In this document: positions 16,963 to 25,175 of the stretch, piece by piece | Numbering within the stretch: the first letter of the stretch is position 1 | Layout: the number at the start of each line of letters is the position of its first letter | NCBI RefSeq assembly: GCF_001746755.1 | Contig: NZ_MCGG01000013.1 | Span: 1-64,000 of the forward strand | Source: Magnetovibrio blakemorei | GTDB lineage: Bacteria > Pseudomonadota > Alphaproteobacteria > Rhodospirillales > Magnetovibrionaceae | Direction of reading: 5' to 3' | Length of the DNA: 64,000 bases | Made by a program: the position numbers and the translations under genes | The notes under the pieces: generated by a model | The model's database searches: none | What the model saw: only the letters and a program-made list of their open reading frames with translations | Told to the model about the DNA's origin: nothing

Positions 16963-18314
16963 GTCTGCAAGGAGCAGGGGAAGCGGCGTCTCATGCGGTG
17001 ATGTTTGGTCTGGACCCTTTGTGGCTCAGCACCGGGTTGTTGATTGCGTCTTACGTGGTTTTGTTGAGCGAGAAGTTCAATCGCACGGTGGTGGCGTTGT
17101 TGGGTGGGGGCTTGGTGATCATCACCGGAGTGCTGTCGCAAGCGCAAGCCATCGCGTCGATCGATTTCAACACCATCGCCCTGTTGACCGGCATGATGAT
17201 CATCGTGGCGGTGACCCGGACGTCCGGCGTGTTTGAGTTTGTTGCCATTTGGGCGGCAAAACTGGTTAAAGCCGACCCGGTCGGTATCTTGATTGCGCTG
17301 TCGCTTGTGACGGCGTTGTTTTCTGCATTTTTGGATAACTTAACGACGGTTCTGCTGGTGGTTCCGGTGGCTTTGTTGATTGCGGAAAAGCTCAAAGTCT
17401 CGCCGTACCCGTATTTGATTTCGCAGATTTTGGCGGCCAACATCGGCGGCACGGCGACGCTCATCGGCGATCCGCCCAACATCTTGATCGGTTCGGCCAC
17501 GGGGCTGGACTTCATGCAGTTTTTGGAAAACTTGGCCCCGGTTTCGCTCCTGATTTTGATCGTGATGGTGCCGATTTTTAAAATTTTATGGGGCAAGGAT
17601 TTGGTTGCCACGCAAAAGAATCGCGACAGCATCATGCGCTTTCGCGAAGCGGACAGCATCACCGACATGCGCTTGCTGGTGATGTCTTTGGGCGTGTTGG
17701 TGTTGGTGATTTTGGGCTTTATCATCGGCGAGAATTATCACATTCCCCCTGGCACCATCGCCATGTTCGGTGCGGCGGTGTTGTTGTTGATCACCAGCAT
17801 CGGTCTGGAAGGCGAAGAGCAAACCGAAAGGCTGCACCACGCCCTTCTTGAAGTGGAATGGGCCGCGCTGCTGTTTTTCATCGGCTTGTTTGTCATTGTC
17901 GCGGGGGTGGAACACGCCGGGTTGCTCGAAATCTTGGGCCACGACTTGATTGTGTTCACGGGCGGTGATCCCGCGCGCACCGCCATTTCGACCCTGTGGC
18001 TATCGGCCATCGTTTCGGCGGCGGTGGACAACATTCCGTTTGTCGCCACCATGATACCCTTGGTCCACAGCATGCAAGACGCGTTGGGCGGGGCGGCGGC
18101 TTTGGAACCGGTGTGGTGGTCGCTGGCATTGGGTGCGTGCTTGGGCGGCAATGGCTCGTTGGTGGGGGCGGCGGCCAACGTGGTGGTGTCGGGCATGGGC
18201 GAACGCGCGGGCTATCCCATCAGCTTTTTACAGTTTCTCAAATTCGGCTTGCCGTTGATGGTGCTCAGCATCGTGATTGCGAACGGATATATATATCTGC
18301 GCTATTTTTGGTGA
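16959..18314 (+). CDS. NhaD/ArsB-type ion permease (SLC13/IT superfamily)
   Basis: A 451-residue protein with about 11-12 membrane spans. It has the ion-transporter superfamily hallmarks: SAFLDNLTTVLLVVPV in the first half and the related AAVDNIPFVATMIPLVHSM in the second, plus GGTATLIGDPPNILIGS and GNGSLVGAAANVVV. These are the hairpin regions of the ArsB/NhaD family of Na+/H+ or anion exchangers. It is translationally coupled to the CBS protein. Na+/H+ antiport is more likely than arsenite export because no ars gene is nearby, but this is inference. Its 3' end overlaps the convergent 47-residue gene by 13 bp. Confidence 0.88.
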   Translation: MSLQGAGEAASHAVMFGLDPLWLSTGLLIASYVVLLSEKFNRTVVALLGGGLVIITGVLSQAQAIASIDFNTIALLTGMMIIVAVTRTSGVFEFVAIWAAKLVKADPVGILIALSLVTALFSAFLDNLTTVLLVVPVALLIAEKLKVSPYPYLISQILAANIGGTATLIGDPPNILIGSATGLDFMQFLENLAPVSLLILIVMVPIFKILWGKDLVATQKNRDSIMRFREADSITDMRLLVMSLGVLVLVILGFIIGENYHIPPGTIAMFGAAVLLLITSIGLEGEEQTERLHHALLEVEWAALLFFIGLFVIVAGVEHAGLLEILGHDLIVFTGGDPARTAISTLWLSAIVSAAVDNIPFVATMIPLVHSMQDALGGAAALEPVWWSLALGACLGGNGSLVGAAANVVVSGMGERAGYPISFLQFLKFGLPLMVLSIVIANGYIYLRYFW

Positions 18315-18445
18315 GGTTTTGACGGCCAATAGCGCAAGCCCAAAAACAAGCCCGTCGCGCTGAATGCGCCCACGGCCCCGGCCCATACGTCCAGCCACGG
18401 CCAAAACAAACTCGCCACCAAAACGCCAAAAAACAGGCACAGCAT
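18302..18445 (-). CDS. 47-residue membrane peptide
   Basis: Short frame MLCLFFGVLVASLFWPWLDV...YWPSKPHQK with two hydrophobic stretches separated by WAGAVG, a hairpin-like inner-membrane peptide. A GAGGAGAG ribosome site is correctly spaced before the ATG at 18445, which supports translation. It begins 11 bp after the NTF2-like gene on the same strand, and its last codons overlap the end of the convergent permease gene by 13 bp. No family is recognised. Confidence 0.65.
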   Translation of the reverse strand: MLCLFFGVLVASLFWPWLDVWAGAVGAFSATGLFLGLRYWPSKPHQK

Positions 18446-18456
18446 GGTTGCTCTCC

Positions 18457-18864
18457 TCAATTGGCCAGCGCAGGACGAGGGGTTTTGGTTTTGGGCACGG
18501 CTTGGGTCGGCCCGGCTTGGTGATGGGTCATTTTCCAGGCGTCGTTTTCGCGGGCAAAAATGTTGGTCGCGGCCAAGACGTTGTCGCCGATGCGCTCCAA
18601 GCACGTCACCCAGGCGACGGGACCGACAATCATCGGCGTCGCGTCCAAGTGGGTCACTGCGGCCGTCTCGCCACTGTCCAAAATCGCCCGCCAACTTTCC
18701 AAGACAACGGTGCGGCTGAGCATCAACGGCCCGCCCGGATGAATGCACGACACCGGCAAGGTGCGCGCCCACAAATCGTCCATGGCGGCAAAATCACCGC
18801 GTCCAAAAGCCGCGTAAAAAGCATCATTGGCAAACAAAACTTCCGTTTCATCCGGCGGAAACAT
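18457..18864 (-). CDS. NTF2-like / SnoaL-fold protein
   Basis: A 135-residue protein with the cystatin-like NTF2 fold pattern: an N-terminal helix (VLFANDAFYAAFGRGDFAAMDDLWA), the CIHPGGPLMLSRTVVLESWRAIL segment typical of DUF4440/SnoaL-like proteins, then beta strands (WVTCLERIGDNVLAATNIFARENDAWKM). Members bind small hydrophobic ligands or act as hydratases and isomerases; none can be assigned. Start 18864 (MFPPDETE) is favoured over a start 17 codons upstream. A small membrane peptide follows in the same transcript. Confidence 0.8.
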   Translation of the reverse strand: MFPPDETEVLFANDAFYAAFGRGDFAAMDDLWARTLPVSCIHPGGPLMLSRTVVLESWRAILDSGETAAVTHLDATPMIVGPVAWVTCLERIGDNVLAATNIFARENDAWKMTHHQAGPTQAVPKTKTPRPALAN

Positions 18865-19208
18865 CGGCAAACTCCCAATCAAACCATCCCCTGAAGGTGG
18901 CCCGGATGGCACCAAGATGCAAGGCGAGAGATGGTTTGCATCCCCAATCGTTCATCCGTAACGAAGGCGGCAAAGCCCGCCCAAATAGCCCTGGATTGCG
19001 TCGCTGCGCTCGCAATGTCGGTCGAGTGTTGGGCCACCGTCCGCGTGTCATTGCGAGCGCCCTTGGCGCGTGGCAATCTATAGGCTTTGGCCGAGCAGGA
19101 ACAATTGAAGTTTTTGCCCCGCCCAATCTCACCTCAACCCTTGGTCTTTTCGAAGATGTGCTATAGCGTGCAAAGACGCGCCACAAGCACCCAGACCGAG
19201 AACCCGCC
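18865..19208. other. Intergenic stretch of 344 bp with a palindromic repeat
   Basis: Between the divergent NTF2-like and TPR genes. No gene is seen; the middle holds the GCAATG-type palindromic repeat described separately. The 60 bases before the TPR gene should hold its promoter, but no strong boxes are visible. The AACCCGCC before the TPR start is not a good ribosome site. Confidence 0.6.
18993..19078. repeat. GCAATG-type palindromic repeat (REP/MITE-like)
   Basis: Two inverted arms: one ending CGCTCGCAATG (19007-19017) and one beginning CATTGCGAGCG (19049-19059) with outer ends GATTGC and GCAATC. The family ATTGCGAGCG...GCAATC is a dispersed repeat found between genes in many Proteobacteria. 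The arms together can form a long hairpin. The copy marks an unstable, non-coding spot inside a block of accessory genes. Confidence 0.75.
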
Positions 19209-20480
19209 ATGAAATCATTTTCCACTGTCCTCAAAGCAATCCTAACAGCACTCGGTTTGACGCTTGTTCTGGCGATGCCCGCAGCGACTGAGGAGGCGGC
19301 TCCGGCTCCAGCCCCAGTTCCCCAAATCTCACCTAGTGAACGCGACCTTCTTACCCTACAACACCAGTTTGAACTGCTGACTAAAGACTTTGAGCGACTG
19401 CAAAGTGAAACGGACCGGGATAAGACTGAGCAATCAGACCGTATGGCGTTTCAAGATCAACGCATTTCGGACGTTCAAACGTTTTTCGGAATGATTGTAG
19501 GTGTCTTGGGCATAGTGATTGCGGTAGCCAGTATCGCAACTTTCTTTACCTCTCGCAGCAAGGCCAAAAACCAAGCCGAGGAATCAGCCCGGCAATGGAT
19601 GCAAGACCATGCACCTGACGTAGCCGATAAACTGGAAAAAACCTACATCGAACCGATTGAAGCCCGACTTGCTGAGGCCGAGCAAAAAATCAACTCCATG
19701 GTGGAAAGCGTTACCGATAAGCACGATAGAATCAGTCAAATTCTGGAACATGCTCAAGACGCCATCCAAAAAGGCGATGGGGCACAAATCTCCAATTCCG
19801 ACAAAGATGCTTTGGACGAGGCGGCCAAGGCAACAAAGGTAAAGCCAAGGGAACAGTGGACATACACGGACTGGTTAATTGCCGCCACACAGGCATATTT
19901 TAAGGGTGATTTTATTGAAGTAGCTGAAGCAAGTAATCGAGCGGCACAGTCTTCCGATGCCACCCAGAAACAAGCTGCCGAATCACTCGTTGCTAAAGGC
20001 CTTGCACTGAGCTTGGCGGGGTGCCCGGAGGAGGCGCTGGCCACCTATGATGCGGTGGAGGCGCGCTTTGGCGGGGCCGCAGAGTTGGTGTTGCGCGAAC
20101 AGGTGGCAAAGGCCCAGGGAAATCGGGGCTTTACGCATTTGACCTTGGCGAAAAAAGCGGGGCAAACGGCGCAGGGGGTGGAGCAGGCTCAGGGGCTGTT
20201 GATGACCGCGCTGGCAGATGTTGAAGCTGCGCTCGGCGTGCAGCCCGATGACCCCATCCAGCTTGGCAACAAAGCCTATGCCCTGTTCTTGCTTGGGCGG
20301 AACGCCGAGGCGGAGGCGCCGTTGCGTCGTGCCTTGGAATTGGGGGGGGAAGAAGCTCGCAAGAACGAATTGGACGACGCCAAAATCCATCCCCTGCCCC
20401 AAGACGATGCCTTTGTCGCGTTGGTTAATCGCATATGGGATGAAGTTCAGGTGGCGAAAAAGGCGGGCGGTGACGCTTAA
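19209..20480 (+). CDS. Envelope TPR protein with coiled coils, possibly mosaic
   Basis: A 423-residue protein of unknown function. An N-terminal signal peptide (residues 1-27, cut after AMPA) precedes a Pro/Ala-rich linker, a coiled coil (about 43-85), one membrane span (about 93-115, FFGMIVGVLGIVIAVASIATFF region), a second long coiled coil (about 118-190) and C-terminal TPR-like helices (about 220-410). Base and codon use change near 19990: the first 780 bases are more A/T-rich in third positions than the last 490, so the gene may be a fusion of two sources. It stops 4 bp inside the convergent mlaF frame. Confidence 0.7.
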   Translation: MKSFSTVLKAILTALGLTLVLAMPAATEEAAPAPAPVPQISPSERDLLTLQHQFELLTKDFERLQSETDRDKTEQSDRMAFQDQRISDVQTFFGMIVGVLGIVIAVASIATFFTSRSKAKNQAEESARQWMQDHAPDVADKLEKTYIEPIEARLAEAEQKINSMVESVTDKHDRISQILEHAQDAIQKGDGAQISNSDKDALDEAAKATKVKPREQWTYTDWLIAATQAYFKGDFIEVAEASNRAAQSSDATQKQAAESLVAKGLALSLAGCPEEALATYDAVEARFGGAAELVLREQVAKAQGNRGFTHLTLAKKAGQTAQGVEQAQGLLMTALADVEAALGVQPDDPIQLGNKAYALFLLGRNAEAEAPLRRALELGGEEARKNELDDAKIHPLPQDDAFVALVNRIWDEVQVAKKAGGDA

Positions 20481-21250
20481 GCCCGAACCGCCATCTGAAT
20501 GGGTCCGTCGGCTTTGCCGTGGATGAATTGGTCGACGTGGGCGTTGCCGGAATGGTCGATGTCTTCGACCGGGCCTTGCCAGATGATTTTGCCTTCAAAC
20601 AGCATGGCGACGCGGTTGGCGATTTTGCGTGCCGACGCCATGTCGTGGGTGATGGACAGCGCCGTGGCGCCCACTTCGCGGGTGACCTTGACGATCAAAT
20701 CATTAATCACGTCGGCCATGATGGGGTCGAGCCCCGTGGTGGGTTCGTCGAAAAAGATGATTTCCGGGTCCGCCGCAATGGCGCGCGCCAAGCCGACGCG
20801 CTTTTGCATGCCGCCCGAAAGTTCCGCCGGCATCAAGTCGGCGACGTCGGCGTTCATGCCCACCTGGGCGAGTTTCTGCACCGCGATTTCATGAGCCTGT
20901 TTGCGGTCGCAACGTTTTTCCGCCAACAGTCCAAACGACACGTTTTCCCACACCGGCAAGCTGTCGAACAGCGCCGCGCCCTGGAACAGCATGCCGAATT
21001 TGTGGTTGACCCGTTCGCGCTCCGACGTGCTCATGCCGATGACCTCTTCGCCATCGACTTTGATGGAGCCCCGCTCCGGCGTCATCAACCCTAAGATGGA
21101 TTTCAGCATCACCGATTTGCCGGTGCCCGACCCGCCGATGATGACCACGCTTTCGCCAACGCCGACGTCCAGGTCGATGCCGTTCAAGACCACTTTGCGG
21201 CCAAAGGATTTGGCCACGTCGCGCAGTTGAATTTTGGGTGTGTCGGCCAT
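20477..21250 (-). CDS. mlaF: MlaF-type ABC transporter ATPase
   Basis: ATPase of the MlaFEDB-type system that moves phospholipids between the inner and outer membranes. The 257-residue protein has Walker A GGSGTGKS (39-46), signature LSGGMQKR, Walker B IIFFDEPTTGLDP and the H-loop SITHDM. ATG 21250 is chosen over a TTG eight codons upstream because GAGG lies about ten bases before it and the longer form overlaps the mlaE end more. It follows mlaE with a small gap. No MlaD (MCE) gene follows; plus-strand genes lie there instead. Confidence 0.92.
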   Translation of the reverse strand: MADTPKIQLRDVAKSFGRKVVLNGIDLDVGVGESVVIIGGSGTGKSVMLKSILGLMTPERGSIKVDGEEVIGMSTSERERVNHKFGMLFQGAALFDSLPVWENVSFGLLAEKRCDRKQAHEIAVQKLAQVGMNADVADLMPAELSGGMQKRVGLARAIAADPEIIFFDEPTTGLDPIMADVINDLIVKVTREVGATALSITHDMASARKIANRVAMLFEGKIIWQGPVEDIDHSGNAHVDQFIHGKADGPIQMAVRA

Positions 21251-21263
21251 TACGTGCGGTACC

Positions 21264-22037
21264 TCATTTGGCAAAAAATATTTCGGTGAGGATATAGTCG
21301 GAGCACAAAATCAAAATGCTCGCCGACACCACCGCGTTGGTGGTCGCCGTGCCCACGCCCTGCGCGCCGCCCTTGGAATTGTAGCCGTGATAGCACCCCA
21401 TCAAGGAAACGATAAAGCCAAACACGGCGGCTTTGACGAGGCCCGAATTGACGTCTTCGGCGGTCAAAAAATCCCAGGTGTTTTGCAAGTAGTTGGCCGG
21501 GTTGAAGCCGAGCTTGTAGACCGCCACCAAATAGCCGCCGAACACGCCGATGACGTCGGCCACCAACACCAACAGCGGAAACATGGTGATGCCCGCAATC
21601 AAGCGCGGCGTGACCAGATACTTCATCGGATTGGTGGACAAGGTGGTCAGCGCGTCAATTTGTTCGGTCACCCGCATGGTGCCGATTTCGGCCGCCAGCG
21701 ACGCCCCGATGCGTCCCGCCACCATCAAGCCCGCCAGCACCGGACCCAGTTCGCGGGTGATGGACAAAACCACCACGTTGGCGATGGCGCCCTCGGCTGA
21801 AAAACGGGAAAATCCGGTGTAGCTTTGCAGCGCCAAAACCATGCCCGCAAACACCGCCGTCAGGCCCACCACGGGCAATGAATAATAACCGATGTCGATC
21901 ATCTGGCGCAAAATGATGCGCGGGTAATAGGGCGGACGCACGATGTGCGACAGGCCTAAGGCCATGAACGAGATCAACCGCCCGGTGGTGCCCAGGAATT
22001 TTAGAAAAACGCGGCCGATGGCTTGCAATGGATTCAT
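21264..22037 (-). CDS. mlaE: MlaE-type ABC transporter permease
   Basis: A 257-residue permease of the MlaE family with five to six membrane spans. Family landmarks are TVFAGMVLALQSYTGF in the first half, ELGPVLAGLMVAGRIGASLAAEIGTM, the EQIDAL coupling region that contacts the ATPase, and a closing TTNAVVSASILILCSDYILT. It functions with MlaF in phospholipid trafficking across the periplasm. It lies between alr and mlaF, a conserved cluster order in alphaproteobacteria. Confidence 0.93.
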   Translation of the reverse strand: MNPLQAIGRVFLKFLGTTGRLISFMALGLSHIVRPPYYPRIILRQMIDIGYYSLPVVGLTAVFAGMVLALQSYTGFSRFSAEGAIANVVVLSITRELGPVLAGLMVAGRIGASLAAEIGTMRVTEQIDALTTLSTNPMKYLVTPRLIAGITMFPLLVLVADVIGVFGGYLVAVYKLGFNPANYLQNTWDFLTAEDVNSGLVKAAVFGFIVSLMGCYHGYNSKGGAQGVGTATTNAVVSASILILCSDYILTEIFFAK

Positions 22038-22084
22038 AGGTTTACTTAACTCTTATCCAACTGAACGTTTGCCCAACTTAACAC

Positions 22085-23215
22085 TTAGCCAACATAGACG
22101 CGGTGATAGCGTGCGCCCAGGTTGGTGAGAACTTCATAGCCGATCGTGCCTGCCCGTTCAGCCACATCGTCGACCGGATTGTGCGGGCCAATCAAATCGG
22201 CCAGCATGCCCGGTCGGCATAACGCTTCGGGCACATTGGACACGTCAATCGTGATCAAGTCCATAGAGACCCGTCCCACCAAGGGCGCTGGATGTTCACC
22301 AATATAAGCCATCCCCCGGTTGGACGCGCTGCGATGATAGCCGTCCGCATAGCCCACGGATAGGGTCGCAACGCGCGTCGCACCTTGGGCTGTGTAGGTG
22401 GCACCGTAGCCCACGGTCTGGGGGGTGTCAATTGTTCGCACTTGAAGGATTTTGCCTTGCAAACGAACCACTTGAGCCATGGGGTTGGGCTCATGTGGGG
22501 TCGGGTTGACGCCGTAAAGGGCGACGCCCGGACGGACCACGTCGTAGTGAAATTCTGCGCCCAAAAAAATGCCCGATGAATTTGCCAACGAGGCGCGGGG
22601 TGGGTTCAACAGTTCACGGGTCAGCTCAAAAATCGCCACTTGGGCCATATTCATCGGCTCGTCGGGCTCTTCGGCGATGGCCAAATGGCTGATCAAGATG
22701 TCGAGGTTCAAGTGCGACAGGCGGTTTTCATCTTCCACCAGCCTGCGCAATTCATCGTGCGGCAGGCCTAAGCGCGACATGCCGGTGTCGATGTGCACAT
22801 CGCACGCCAAGGTCTTGCCCGCCGCCGTACAAAAGGCATACCAGGCATCGATTTCGTCCAAGGAATTGAGCACCGGGATGAGGTTGTGTTCAGAAAAATC
22901 ACGCTCTGCACCATCCATCAACCCGTTGAGGATGTGGACGGCACGGTCGCCACCCAACACCGAGCGCAGGCGGATGCCTTCGTCGATGGAGGCGACAAAA
23001 AAGGTTTTGCAGCCCGCATCGCTGAGCGCCCGTGCGGCGTGTCCATCGTCTATCCCGTAAGCACTGGCTTTGACCACGGCGGCGCAGTCTGCCGTAGGGG
23101 CTTGGGCCGCCAAGGTGCGCCAATTGGATTTGAGCGCCTCCAAATCGATGGTCAAAATCGCCCCGGCGCGCCGCGCTTCGGGGGTGTTGAGAAGCGTGGG
23201 AACCGTCACCGTCAT
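22085..23215 (-). CDS. alr: Alanine racemase
   Basis: PLP enzyme interconverting L- and D-alanine for peptidoglycan. The 376-residue protein has the PLP lysine at residue 49 in AVVKASAYGIDDG (usual motif KANAYGHG), an SRLGL...HIDTGMSRLG substrate loop, and the second-domain VGYGATYTA and GRVSMDLITIDV motifs. The ATG overlaps the dnaB stop as ATGA, indicating translational coupling. Function is as expected; the S for N change in the PLP motif is seen in other members. Confidence 0.95.
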   Translation of the reverse strand: MTVTVPTLLNTPEARRAGAILTIDLEALKSNWRTLAAQAPTADCAAVVKASAYGIDDGHAARALSDAGCKTFFVASIDEGIRLRSVLGGDRAVHILNGLMDGAERDFSEHNLIPVLNSLDEIDAWYAFCTAAGKTLACDVHIDTGMSRLGLPHDELRRLVEDENRLSHLNLDILISHLAIAEEPDEPMNMAQVAIFELTRELLNPPRASLANSSGIFLGAEFHYDVVRPGVALYGVNPTPHEPNPMAQVVRLQGKILQVRTIDTPQTVGYGATYTAQGATRVATLSVGYADGYHRSASNRGMAYIGEHPAPLVGRVSMDLITIDVSNVPEALCRPGMLADLIGPHNPVDDVAERAGTIGYEVLTNLGARYHRVYVG

Positions 23216-24798
23216 GGCCCCTCATAAGCGGGATGATGGGGATCGAGATCAGCAAAGCGGGTGAACTCGCCTTGGAACGACAGCCGCACGTCGCCGATGG
23301 GGCCGTGACGCTGCTTGCCGATGATCACATCGCCGATGTTCTTGATCTTCTCGAGCTTTTCTTCCCACTCATGAATTTTGTCGAGATTGTCCGGATCGGG
23401 GCGTTTGCGCTCGTGATAATACTCAGGCCGATAGATAAACATCACCACGTCGGCGTCTTGCTCGATGGAGCCCGATTCACGCAAATCGGACAATTGCGGG
23501 CGGGGCGGGTCGCGACTTTCCACCGCACGCGACAGCTGCGACAGGGCGATCACCGGGATGTTCAGTTCCTTGGCCAGGGTTTTCAGGCCACGGGTGATTT
23601 CCGAAACTTCGTTGACGCGCCCGTCCGATGATCCCGGCGGCGGGGAAATCAGCTGCAAATAATCGACCACGATGAGGCCCAGGTTATGCTGGCGCTTCAA
23701 GCGTCGGGCGCGGGTGCGCAGCGCCGACACGGTGAGCGCCGGCGTGTCGTCGATGAACAGCGGAATGCGGTGCAGTTCCTGGGACACCACCACCAGACGG
23801 GTGAACTCTTCGTTGGCCAGTTCGCCTTTGCGCATTTTGTTGGACGACACTTCGACCTGTTCGGACAAAATACGTGCGGCGAGCTGTTCGGACGACATTT
23901 CCAGCGAGAAGAAGCCCACCACCGCGCCCTCTTCGCCACCGGACTTATGGTACGAATAGGCCGCGTTGTAGGCGATGTTGGTGACCAGCGCGGTCTTGCC
24001 CATGGATGGGCGACCGGCCAAAATCAACAGATCGGAGTTGTGCAGGCCGCCCAACATTTGGTCAAGATCTTTCAGCCCCGTCGTGACCCCCGCCAGCGCG
24101 CCGTCGCGTTTGTGCGCGGCTTCGGCCATGTGGATGGCTTCCATGATGGAGGTGCGAAAATCTTGAAAGCCGCCCTCAAAGTCGCCTTGGGTCGCCAGGT
24201 CATATAGTTGTTGTTCAGACCTTTCGATCTGGTTGGTGGCGGATTCTTGAACCCCCTGGTCGTAGGCCCCGTTGACCATTTGCGTGCCCAGGGCGATCAA
24301 TTCGCGCTTCATGTGCAAATCGTAAATGATCCGCCCGTATTCGCCGGCGTTGATGATGGTGACCGCGCTCGCCGCCAATTCGGCCAGATACACGGCTCCG
24401 CCCATGGCGATGAGTTCGTCGTTGCCTTCAAAAAAGCCCGCGAGGGTGATGGGGTCGGCGATTTGGCCGTTTTCCATCAGCTTTTGTGCGGCTTGAAAGA
24501 TTTTGCCGTGTTCTGGAATGGCGAAGTGCTCGGCGCGCAAAAACTCCGACACCCGCTCATAGGCGCGGTTGTCGGTGAAAATCGCCCCCAGCAAGGCTTT
24601 TTCCGCCGTTAAGTTGTGCGGCAGGGTGCGAAAGGCGGGCATGTCTTTGGCGGGCGCGTTTTTTGCGGGAAGGTCGCCCGGGGGGCGAAGCTGATAGCCG
24701 GGATCGTCGTGATGAAGCGGCTCAAACGAACCCATATCGTCCGGATGGGGGCCATCCGGGATGTCGGGCAGGGGGATGATGTTATCTCTGTCGGTCAT
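23212..24798 (-). CDS. dnaB: Replicative DNA helicase DnaB
   Basis: Hexameric 5'-3' helicase of the replisome. The 528-residue protein has a Pro-rich N-terminal extension, the DnaB N-terminal helical domain (HNLTAEKALLGAIF...), Walker A GRPSMGKTAL near 236, the ARILSEQ and LIVVDYLQLI Walker B, and the closing GDVIIGKQRHGPIGDVRLSF. ATG 24798 is preferred to one three codons upstream. Codon overlap with alr (ATGA) shows they share a message. The extra 60 residues before the usual start are Asp/Pro-rich. Confidence 0.97.
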   Translation of the reverse strand: MTDRDNIIPLPDIPDGPHPDDMGSFEPLHHDDPGYQLRPPGDLPAKNAPAKDMPAFRTLPHNLTAEKALLGAIFTDNRAYERVSEFLRAEHFAIPEHGKIFQAAQKLMENGQIADPITLAGFFEGNDELIAMGGAVYLAELAASAVTIINAGEYGRIIYDLHMKRELIALGTQMVNGAYDQGVQESATNQIERSEQQLYDLATQGDFEGGFQDFRTSIMEAIHMAEAAHKRDGALAGVTTGLKDLDQMLGGLHNSDLLILAGRPSMGKTALVTNIAYNAAYSYHKSGGEEGAVVGFFSLEMSSEQLAARILSEQVEVSSNKMRKGELANEEFTRLVVVSQELHRIPLFIDDTPALTVSALRTRARRLKRQHNLGLIVVDYLQLISPPPGSSDGRVNEVSEITRGLKTLAKELNIPVIALSQLSRAVESRDPPRPQLSDLRESGSIEQDADVVMFIYRPEYYHERKRPDPDNLDKIHEWEEKLEKIKNIGDVIIGKQRHGPIGDVRLSFQGEFTRFADLDPHHPAYEGP

Positions 24799-24942
24799 GG
24801 TCCGCACAGTACGTCCGTTTTACGTTGTTCACAGCCTGTGAATAGCGTGAATAGTGGGGTTAGTTTCAGATATATATTTTAAACGGATTCGCGCCCCCGG
24901 CGAAGGCCTTGCGGTCTCCGGTAATATATCAACGGCATTCCC

Positions 24943-24979
24943 GGTGCGATCCCCGCTACGATCCAGGGTGCGATTCCCG
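24943..24979. repeat. 24-bp tandem imperfect repeat in the dnaB-recA intergenic region
   Basis: GGTGCGATCCCCG (24943-24955) and GGTGCGATTCCCG (24967-24979) are 24 bp apart and agree at 12 of 13 bases. The rest of the 377-bp gap (24799-25175) is AT-rich with the SOS boxes below. A repeat at about two helical turns may be a paired protein site, but nothing is known. Confidence 0.5.
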
Positions 24980-25039
24980 GCCCGTATTTGCGCATGAGTT
25001 GTGCAAATCCGTTTACTGGGGTATCGCTTAAAAACATCG

Positions 25040-25054
25040 GAACACTATGAGAAC
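25040..25054 (+). promoter_or_regulatory. LexA/SOS box GAAC-N7-GAAC
   Basis: GAACACTATGAGAAC is a perfect match to the alphaproteobacterial LexA operator GAAC-N7-GAAC and lies 122 bp before the recA ATG. It supports damage-induced recA. A second, one-mismatch copy follows at 25108-25122. Confidence 0.85.
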
Positions 25055-25107
25055 ATATGGTAAATTTTTATTATTTTACAAGGGAGTAAAATTTTTCTGG
25101 ACAATGA

Positions 25108-25122
25108 GAACAAAATGAGTAC
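25108..25122 (+). promoter_or_regulatory. Second, imperfect SOS box
   Basis: GAACAAAATGAGTAC has GAAC-N7-GTAC, one base from the LexA consensus, and lies about 50 bp before recA. It may be a lower-affinity operator for graded control. Confidence 0.5.
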
Positions 25123-25175
25123 ATCCTGTCTTCATTGAACAACAACAACCTCTATGAAAGATTGGAGTGGGGATC

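Noticed and set aside
18897-18930. Sigma-54 promoter candidate TGGCACC
   Set aside because: The GG to GC distance is one base short of the required spacing, and no sigma-54 activator gene is nearby.
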